Positions 1 to 3,866 of a DNA stretch of 5,139 nt are shown here, piece by piece. Position 1 is the stretch's first letter; each line of letters begins with the position of its first letter. The notes under the pieces were generated by a model. The model searched no databases and was not told the DNA's origin. It saw only the letters and a list, made by a program, of their open reading frames with translations. Made by a program: the position numbers and the translations under genes. The stretch covers positions 8,456-13,594 of the forward strand of contig DNGF01000009.1 in assembly GCA_003486665.1 (NCBI GenBank), given 5' to 3'. This DNA comes from Oscillospiraceae bacterium. GTDB lineage: Bacteria; Bacillota; Clostridia; Oscillospirales; Acutalibacteraceae.

Positions 1-2
1 AC

Positions 3-980
3 TCAATCATTGTCAATTTGCTTTATAAGTCTGCAAATGACGTAAAACTTGTTTTAATTGACACTTTCGGATCTGAATTTAATATCTATAACGGCATTCC
101 TCATCTTCTTGTGCCAACCATTACCGATTGTTCAAGAGCTGTCGGTGTTCTCGGATGGGCAATTATTGAAATGACTGACCGTTATAAAAAGTTCGCAGAA
201 CATGGCGTAAAAGACATAAATGGATTTAACCAAAAAGTAAGTAAAGAAAGCAGTGCAAATGCTTTACCCGATATCGTAATAATAATTGATGATATTTCAG
301 ATATGGTTAAGGCATATCCTGACGATGTAAAAAACAACATAAGACGTATTGTCCAAACAGGTCGTGCAACCGGTATACATCTTATAATCGCTACTCAAAG
401 ACCTTCCGTTAAAGTCGTTGCAGGTATTATTAAAGCCTGTATTCCGAACCGAATAGCATTCACTTTGGCATCACGTATTGACTCTCAAATTGTTCTTGAT
501 TCGATAGGTGCCGAAAAACTTCTTGGGAGTGGAGATATGCTTATGAAAACACTCGGGTCAACGGAGTTAAAGCATATTCAAGGATGTTATGTTTCGGACA
601 ACGAGATTGCTAATATCGTTAATTTCTTGAAGAATGAATATTCGGAGCCGCACAATAATGAAGCGGAACAGGAAATAATCAGACATTCTCCCGATTACAA
701 CCTTCAGTCTGATTGTGATTTTTATATTGAGACAGAACTAATATTGATGAAAGCTATAGACATAATTACTGATTTGCAAATGGCTTCAACAACTTTACTC
801 CAAAGAAACCTCAAACTTGGATATGCTCGTGCCGCACGACTTCTTGACGAACTTGAACAGTTAAATGTAGTCGGACCATTCGAGGGTAGCAAGCCAAGAC
901 AGGTACTTATAACAAAAAAGCAATGGGAAGATGTTAAAGGTGAATTTGTTTCACATAAGCAAAAAGTAATTACGCTTTAA
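3..980 (+). CDS. FtsK/SpoIIIE-family DNA translocase, C-terminal part (5' truncated by window)
   Basis: Double-stranded DNA-pumping ATPase of the FtsK/SpoIIIE family. The reading frame is open to the window edge and already resembles the family there (SIIVNLLYK), so the gene starts upstream. The TTG at 18 is not taken as a start. Visible in order: an NGIPHLL segment near nt 93-113; a Walker B-like strand DIVIIIDDISDM with the acidic pair at nt 288-293; ATQRPSV near nt 390; a conserved AEKLLGSGDMLM stretch; and, near nt 740-920, a winged-helix gamma domain (LGYARAARLLDELE, then VGPFEGSKPR), which in FtsK reads oriented DNA motifs. The Walker A loop lies outside the window. The usual 'IDPK' stretch reads IDTFGSEF, and Walker B has Asp-Asp where the family usually has Asp-Glu. 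This suggests an accessory, element-borne paralogue rather than the housekeeping copy (inference). The TM2 gene follows after 34 nt. Confidence 0.92.
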   Translation, partial: SIIVNLLYKSANDVKLVLIDTFGSEFNIYNGIPHLLVPTITDCSRAVGVLGWAIIEMTDRYKKFAEHGVKDINGFNQKVSKESSANALPDIVIIIDDISDMVKAYPDDVKNNIRRIVQTGRATGIHLIIATQRPSVKVVAGIIKACIPNRIAFTLASRIDSQIVLDSIGAEKLLGSGDMLMKTLGSTELKHIQGCYVSDNEIANIVNFLKNEYSEPHNNEAEQEIIRHSPDYNLQSDCDFYIETELILMKAIDIITDLQMASTTLLQRNLKLGYARAARLLDELEQLNVVGPFEGSKPRQVLITKKQWEDVKGEFVSHKQKVITL

Positions 981-1014
981 ATTATCATTTAAAAACAGAA
1001 TTGAGGGATTTATA

Positions 1015-1824
1015 ATGAGTGAGAATAAAAAAAGACAGGTTATTACATTTGTACTGTGTCTGTTTTTCGGCACATTGGGAGTACATAAATTTTATCAAAA
1101 AAAGACCGCACTCGGAATTTTATATATTTTCACAATCGGTCTGTTTGGTATCGGCTGGTTAGTGGATCTAATCCGTTTATTCATTGATATGGTCAAACCT
1201 GAGGATGAAAATGAACCAATCGCAGAAATAGAACAAGCCGATGTAACTGCAAAATCAAAGCTTAAGAAAATTTCAATAACATGTACCGTTATCGCGTTTG
1301 TTTCTCTTTTGGTGGCATTTATAGCAATCTTAGGCTCTTCGGGAAATGTTGAAGGTGACAGCAAAATCACAACAACCACTTTAACCAATTCTACCAGTTC
1401 TACAACCAGGTCTATTCCCGAAACCGTATCTGCGAGTACGACAAAGGCGTTATCAACTACTGCGACACTAGTCACAGAGGCACCTACCGTAAAAACAACA
1501 ACCACAACAAAATCTGTAACAGCCAGTACGGCAAAGTCAACTGTTCACGCATCTAATAACAATTCGGTAGCTTCTACAGCAAAGACAACGAAACGGGTAA
1601 CTACAACAAAAAAAGCAACTACCGTTAGACGCACAGAGCCACCTAAAACGTCACCCGCCCCCGCAACATATACATACGTTGCAAACACAAATACAATGGT
1701 TTTCCATTATAGTAGCTGTCATCATGTCAAAAAAATAAATGCTGAAAACAGGTTAGAAATTACTGCAACAGCAGAAGCCATGCAGGCGAAAGGTTACACA
1801 CCTTGCAAGACATGTAACCCATGA
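1015..1824 (+). CDS. TM2-domain membrane protein with Thr-rich linker and C-terminal Ada-like zinc-binding domain
   Basis: 269 aa, start ATG 1015 with GAGGGA at 1003-1008. Residues 5-60 form a TM2 domain: two hydrophobic segments around GTLGVHKFYQKKTALGIL, then FGIGWLVDLIRLFI. After a charged loop (61-85) comes a third membrane helix (about 86-108). Residues 118-215 are a low-complexity Thr/Ser/Lys linker, typical of an extended extracellular or wall-spanning stretch. The last 50 residues resemble the N-terminal metal-binding module of Ada: FHYSSC at 230-235 and PCKTC at 263-267. The likely ligands are His231, Cys235, Cys264 and Cys267, with His in place of Ada's methyl-accepting Cys, so DNA-repair methyl transfer is not expected. 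Three helices with a basic cytoplasmic N-terminus would put the zinc module outside the cell (inference). Probably co-transcribed with the translocase gene. Biological role unknown. Confidence 0.88.
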   Translation: MSENKKRQVITFVLCLFFGTLGVHKFYQKKTALGILYIFTIGLFGIGWLVDLIRLFIDMVKPEDENEPIAEIEQADVTAKSKLKKISITCTVIAFVSLLVAFIAILGSSGNVEGDSKITTTTLTNSTSSTTRSIPETVSASTTKALSTTATLVTEAPTVKTTTTTKSVTASTAKSTVHASNNNSVASTAKTTKRVTTTKKATTVRRTEPPKTSPAPATYTYVANTNTMVFHYSSCHHVKKINAENRLEITATAEAMQAKGYTPCKTCNP

Positions 1825-1825
1825 T

Positions 1826-1856
1826 AAAATAAAAACGCCGCTCGTTCTGAGGGCGG
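1826..1856. terminator. A-tract plus hairpin after the TM2 gene
   Basis: CGCC (1836-1839) pairs with GGCG (1852-1855), and CTC (1841-1843) with GAG (1849-1851), leaving one bulged G and a 5-nt loop. It is preceded by AAAATAAAAA (1826-1835). No T-tract follows on the plus strand, so it is weak as a plus-strand terminator. Read on the minus strand, the hairpin is followed directly by TTTTTATTTT, the classical layout, although no minus-strand gene ends here. It probably insulates the TM2 operon from the next module in one or both directions. Confidence 0.5.
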
Positions 1857-1879
1857 AGAATAGTATATACAAAATTCCC

Positions 1880-1908
1880 TTGACATAATACAAATAAATA
1901 TGTATAAT
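1880..1908 (+). promoter_or_regulatory. Consensus sigma-A promoter of the type III antitoxin RNA
   Basis: TTGACA (1880-1885) and TATAAT (1903-1908) are separated by exactly 17 nt, a perfect match to the vegetative consensus. Transcription should start near 1915. A promoter this strong fits an antitoxin RNA that must be made in large excess over its toxin. Confidence 0.9.
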
Positions 1909-1936
1909 AAAGATGTAGAAAGCATACGCTTTTAAT

Positions 1937-1950
1937 GTGACTACGGTCAC
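1937..1950 (+). other. UACG-capped hairpin in the antitoxin leader
   Basis: GTGAC (1937-1941) pairs with GTCAC (1946-1950) around a UACG loop closed by C-G. This is a member of the unusually stable cUNCGg tetraloop class. It precedes the first repeat and may protect or fold-nucleate the 5' end of the precursor (inference). Confidence 0.6.
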
Positions 1951-1995
1951 TTTACCGCTGACCGATATGCGGTATATAAATGGTTGGGTTGAAAG
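1951..1995 (+). repeat. Antitoxin repeat 1
   Basis: Stem TACCGC (1953-1958)/GCGGTA (1969-1974) with the 10-nt loop TGACCGATAT. The loop bases CCGA (1962-1965) can pair with TTGG (1984-1987) to make an H-type pseudoknot (C-G, C-G, G-U, A-U). An A/U-rich linker and a TTGAA tail follow. Confidence 0.85.
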
Positions 1996-2040
1996 TTTAC
2001 TGCTGACCCGTATGCAGTTAAAATATGGCGGGCTTGAAGC
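1996..2040 (+). repeat. Antitoxin repeat 2
   Basis: Stem ACTGC (1999-2003)/GCAGT (2014-2018) with loop TGACCCGTAT. Loop CCCG (2007-2010) pairs with CGGG (2029-2032). Relative to repeat 1, the stem C-G pair becomes T-A, and the pseudoknot pairs G-U and A-U become C-G and G-C. The last bases (2036-2040) also start the terminator stem, so repeat folding and termination may compete. Confidence 0.85.
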
Positions 2041-2079
2041 ACTCTACATCCGAAAGGTTGCAGGGTGCTTCTTTTCTTT
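2036..2079 (+). terminator. Intrinsic terminator between antitoxin RNA and toxin gene
   Basis: A 16-position stem (2036-2051 against 2056-2071) pairs at 14 positions, one of them G-U, with an outer GAAGCAC/GTGCTTC helix and a GAAA (GNRA) loop. It is followed by TTTTCTTT (2072-2079). In type III loci such a terminator lets only a fraction of transcripts continue into the toxin gene and so sets the antitoxin:toxin ratio. Confidence 0.9.
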
Positions 2080-2085
2080 GGAGGA
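2080..2085 (+). promoter_or_regulatory. Toxin ribosome binding site abutting the terminator T-tract
   Basis: GGAGGA lies directly after the terminator T-tract and 3-4 nt before ATG 2089. It fixes this ATG as the start. A possible upstream TTG at 2065 lies inside the terminator stem and has no such site. Confidence 0.8.
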
Positions 2086-2088
2086 ATT

Positions 2089-2553
2089 ATGGAAATTACA
2101 GGCTTTTATATTGTGTCCGATAAATTCTTTTCAGATTTTCCGGACCCTTATTTGAAAGGCAACAAAAATGAAAAACGACCCCATTATTACGCTTACAAAG
2201 ATTCAACCGGTTTATTTTGGATGATTCCGATGAGTAGCAGAGTTGACAAATATCAGCGCATTATCGCTTCCAGAACTGCTCGAAATAAGCCTTGCGACAT
2301 TTTTCATATTGCCAAACTCGATAACAACAAAACAAGTGTTTTTCTAATCGGCGATATGTTTCCCATTACCGAAGAATATATTTTGCGTAAATACACAATA
2401 AACAGTAATCATTTGAGAGTTACAAGTGAACACCTTGCCAACGAAATCAATCGTAAAGTTAAAAAGGTTCTTAAGCTTATACGGCACGGTGCCAAGTTCA
2501 GCAATACTCAGCCTGATGTACTCAAAATTGAACATGATCTGCTGAAACGGTGA
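2089..2553 (+). CDS. cptN: Type III toxin-antitoxin system toxin, CptN/ToxN-like endoribonuclease
   Basis: 154 aa, about the size of the smaller type III toxins. Members of this superfamily (ToxN, AbiQ, CptN, TenpN) are sequence-selective RNases that cleave mRNA and their own antitoxin repeats; ToxN and AbiQ cause phage abortive infection. The protein opens with GFYIVSDKFFSDF, then PHYYAYKDSTGLFWMIPMSSR (residues 31-51, a likely nucleic-acid binding and catalytic face with adjacent serines), then HIAKLDN and SVFLIGDMFPITEEYI (83-98). The basic C-terminal half is helical in character (NEINRKVKKVLKLIRHG). I recognise the family by overall pattern plus the diagnostic upstream architecture: consensus promoter, pseudoknot repeats, terminator, strong ribosome binding site. 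Exact catalytic residues cannot be fixed from sequence alone. The gene converges with the AbiF gene downstream. The symbol is assigned by family resemblance. Confidence 0.86.
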   Translation: MEITGFYIVSDKFFSDFPDPYLKGNKNEKRPHYYAYKDSTGLFWMIPMSSRVDKYQRIIASRTARNKPCDIFHIAKLDNNKTSVFLIGDMFPITEEYILRKYTINSNHLRVTSEHLANEINRKVKKVLKLIRHGAKFSNTQPDVLKIEHDLLKR

Positions 2554-2565
2554 CAAATTGTCACC
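2549..2565. repeat. Perfect 8-bp palindrome spanning the toxin stop codon
   Basis: GGTGACAA, one central A, then TTGTCACC. The arms are exact reverse complements and include the TGA stop (2551-2553). As RNA it could form a 6-bp stem with a 5-nt loop; as DNA it could be an operator. On the minus strand it lies just beyond the AbiF terminator. Function unknown. Confidence 0.55.
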
Positions 2566-2604
2566 AAATAAAAAACGCCGCCCGGTGCTGGCACACCGAA
2601 CGGC
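2566..2604 (-). terminator. Intrinsic terminator of the AbiF transcript; copy 1 of the duplicated hairpin
   Basis: On the minus strand GCCG (2604-2601) pairs with CGGC (2580-2577), and CGGTG (2598-2594) with CACCG (2587-2583), with a 2x2 internal loop and a 6-nt loop. The run GTTTTTTATTT follows directly. It lies about 70 nt past the AbiF stop. The same hairpin in plus-strand RNA would sit at the 3' end of the toxin message, so it may serve both convergent genes. A near-identical sequence recurs at 3738-3767. Confidence 0.8.
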
Positions 2605-2605
2605 A

Positions 2606-2654
2606 AACAGATGGCCCACGATATTGAGCAAATACGATGCCTGTGGGAACTGTT
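2606..2654 (-). other. Inverted-repeat structure in the AbiF 3' untranslated region
   Basis: AACAG (2606-2610) pairs with CTGTT (2650-2654), and CCCAC (2615-2619) with GTGGG (2643-2647), around a 4/2 internal loop and a 23-nt apical region. It lies between the AbiF stop codon and its terminator. It could stabilise the transcript end, or be a remnant of element structure. No gene is seen at 2605-2672. Confidence 0.4.
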
Positions 2655-2672
2655 ACTATATTTATATGTTAC

Positions 2673-3548
2673 TTATATTAAATCATACCAATTAGGATTG
2701 AAGCCATAATATTTCATGTCAACAAACGGATACTTTTTATTTAATTTATATATATCGTTTTTCATACTATTGTAATCTTCCAAAGATAAAAACCTTTTAA
2801 AAGAAATAATATAGCCAAACAAGTGTAAATTGTCTACTTCTCCGCTTTTAGTTTTATTTAGCAAAGCTTTTTCTTTGCTATTCAGCGACGGTTTCGTTAC
2901 GAAAAGTCTGTTATACAATCTGCCGTTATGTGCGCATAGATTTCTTAAAATCGAGAAGCATTTCAAATATGTTCCAACTTTATCTTTTGAAGAAGCGTTG
3001 AAGCCAAAGCTTAATGCGATTTCGTCTTTCAAAGCTTGCTCCGTTATAGCATATAATTTAGACACATCCGACAAAGTAAACAATTCAATAAACGTCCAAA
3101 ACGGATATGGTTCATGCAATTCTTCCTTAAAATGTTTAAGAAAAGCTTCATTTTTCACATTACGATCTGCCAAATCCGACACTTTGAGAATAAGATTAGC
3201 ATATTCTACAACATCAGTAAACGGAGTGCTTTGACTGTACCCTAACGGTCCATATTTCCTGGTAAACATATACGCATATACCGATTTGATTTTTACTTCG
3301 ATTTTTTCAAGATATTTTAAAAGAACATGCCTTAATTCATAATCGAAGTTATAAATATCAATAATATTTTGAAACGTTGCATTTTCAAAGAATTTATCGT
3401 GGTTTCTCAACGTTAATGAGTAACCACTCACTCGATAATAATTGTTGTATAGCAAAAATTCTTTAGCTAATTCTTCGTTTTCAATATGAAGGCCTCTTGA
3501 TTTGAGAATTTCAATTTGTTCATCAATAGTTTTAAAATCTTTTGGCAT
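2673..3548 (-). CDS. Abi_2 (AbiD/AbiF) family HEPN abortive-infection protein
   Basis: 291 aa. Start ATG at 3548 (MPKDFKTIDEQIEILKSRGL) with GGGGA (3560-3556) upstream; an earlier in-frame TTG at 3581 lies inside the leader hairpin and is rejected. The whole length matches the Abi_2 family: N-terminal YNNYYRVSGY (residues 35-44), a central helix LRHVLLKYLEKIEVKIKS (72-89), the PFWTFIELFTLSDVSKLY signature (149-166), and RNLCAHNGRLYNR (202-214) containing the HEPN RX4H motif, Arg202 and His207. HEPN proteins are metal-independent RNases, and AbiD/AbiF proteins were defined in lactococci as blocking phage. Related Abi proteins are considered relatives of the ancestors of Cas13 nucleases. The gene runs opposite to the toxin, with its own promoter, a structured leader RNA and a terminator, so it is a self-contained module. 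An RNase toxin role held in check by the leader RNA is inference. Confidence 0.93.
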   Translation of the reverse strand: MPKDFKTIDEQIEILKSRGLHIENEELAKEFLLYNNYYRVSGYSLTLRNHDKFFENATFQNIIDIYNFDYELRHVLLKYLEKIEVKIKSVYAYMFTRKYGPLGYSQSTPFTDVVEYANLILKVSDLADRNVKNEAFLKHFKEELHEPYPFWTFIELFTLSDVSKLYAITEQALKDEIALSFGFNASSKDKVGTYLKCFSILRNLCAHNGRLYNRLFVTKPSLNSKEKALLNKTKSGEVDNLHLFGYIISFKRFLSLEDYNSMKNDIYKLNKKYPFVDMKYYGFNPNWYDLI

Positions 3549-3574
3549 AAAAAAGTCCCCATAAAAACAGAATG

Positions 3575-3616
3575 CCCCCAAGTGTGCATGTAAAACAGAG
3601 GCCTGGGGGAGATGTT
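3575..3616 (-). ncRNA. abiF-type structured RNA upstream of the AbiF gene
   Basis: Between the minus-strand promoter and the AbiF start, CCCCCAGG (3609-3602) pairs with CTTGGGGG (3582-3575): 8 bp with one G-U pair, enclosing a 19-nt loop. The stem begins about 7 nt after the predicted transcription start. Abi_2 genes are known to be preceded by a conserved structured RNA (the abiF motif), and position and gene family agree here; I have not run a covariance search. The loop sequence TCTGTTTTACATG is echoed by TCTGTTTTTATG just before the ribosome binding site. The RNA could be a separate small RNA or a 5' leader; no clear terminator separates it from the gene. Confidence 0.7.
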
Positions 3617-3622
3617 AGATAT

Positions 3623-3650
3623 ATTATACAATATTTTCTCAAAAAGTCAA
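3623..3650 (-). promoter_or_regulatory. Sigma-A promoter for the abiF RNA and AbiF gene
   Basis: On the minus strand TTGACT (3650-3645) and TATAAT (3628-3623) are separated by 16 nt. The predicted start is near 3616, a few bases before the leader hairpin. Confidence 0.8.
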
Positions 3651-3673
3651 TAGTTGAAAACGAGAAAAATGCA

Positions 3674-3713
3674 ACCCCGACATGGTACGCATTGCAAAGA
3701 GGCGTGTCGAGGT
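3674..3713 (+). other. Inverted repeat 1 in the integrase leader
   Basis: ACC-C-CGACATG (3674-3684) faces CGTGTCG-A-GGT (3703-3713): 10 pairs (one G-U) and one mismatch, with an 18-nt loop. It starts just beyond the AbiF promoter. It could be a structured 5' leader of the integrase message or a protein-binding site. Confidence 0.45.
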
Positions 3714-3737
3714 CTATCTCATCAGTTTATTAAACCA

Positions 3738-3767
3738 CCGCCCGGTGCTACCAACACCGAACGGCAA
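3738..3767 (+). repeat. Copy 2 of the duplicated hairpin, in the integrase leader
   Basis: CCGCCCGGTGCT (3738-3749) and ACACCGAACGGCAA (3754-3767) are identical to 2578-2589 and 2593-2606. Only the loop differs in sequence (and by one base in length), and pairing is kept: CGGTG/CACCG plus CCG/CGG. No good T-tract adjoins it on either strand, unlike copy 1, so a terminator role is less clear here. Confidence 0.75.
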
Positions 3768-3793
3768 TACATCCAATCTCTCGAACCACCAAA

Positions 3794-3835
3794 AGAAAGG
3801 CTGTGGCTACATTATACCGCCTTTCTCAGGTTTTT
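3794..3835 (+). terminator. Possible attenuator hairpin ahead of the integrase
   Basis: AGAAAGGC (3794-3801) and GCCTTTCT (3819-3826) are exact complements around a 17-nt loop, followed 4 nt later by TTTTT (3831-3835). It lies about 30 nt before the integrase start, so it could attenuate integrase transcription. The large loop and gap before the T-run make it a moderate candidate. Confidence 0.45.
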
Positions 3836-3866
3836 GCAACCATTTTTTGAAAGGACGGTTATTTTT

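Larger units (their letters stand above)
1915..2079 (+). ncRNA. Type III antitoxin RNA precursor (CptI/ToxI-like), two 45-nt pseudoknot repeats
   Basis: This stretch lies between the consensus promoter and the intrinsic terminator, directly upstream of a ToxN/CptN-like toxin gene, which is the defining layout of type III toxin-antitoxin loci. In these systems the toxin, an endoribonuclease, cuts the repeat RNA and is then held inactive by the processed units. The RNA starts with a short hairpin (1937-1950) and carries two tandem 45-nt repeats (1951-1995 and 1996-2040). Each repeat can form a stem and a loop-to-3' pseudoknot helix. Substitutions between the repeats preserve pairing in both helices. 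The 5' end is inferred from promoter spacing. Assignment to the CptIN subfamily rests on the toxin's resemblance and the repeat length; no database match was run. Confidence 0.85.

Noticed and set aside
1095..1505. Minus-strand open frame opposite the TM2 gene
   Set aside because: It is a shadow produced by the Thr-rich codons (ACA/ACC/ACT) read in reverse as Val-rich sequence.
1951..2040. Two tandem repeats as a possible CRISPR array
   Set aside because: The repeats are directly adjacent with no spacers, are imperfect, and differ by compensatory changes, which fits an RNA antitoxin instead.
1937..2155. 72-codon plus-strand open frame across the antitoxin region
   Set aside because: It lies in the repeat RNA, overlaps the terminator and toxin start, has no ribosome binding site and no recognisable family.
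2344..2631. Minus-strand open frame opposite the toxin 3' end
   Set aside because: It crosses the AbiF terminator and the palindrome and has no family or start signals.
2830..3234. Plus-strand open frame opposite the AbiF gene
   Set aside because: It is antisense to well-conserved Abi_2 coding sequence and has no start signal.
3549..3581. N-terminal extension of the AbiF protein from a TTG at 3581
   Set aside because: The TTG falls inside the leader hairpin; ATG 3548 has a ribosome binding site and starts at the family-typical N-terminus.
3654..3866. 71-residue N-terminal extension of the integrase
   Set aside because: It covers the hairpin-rich leader, has no family similarity, and ATG 3867 with AAAGGA begins the normal arm-binding domain.
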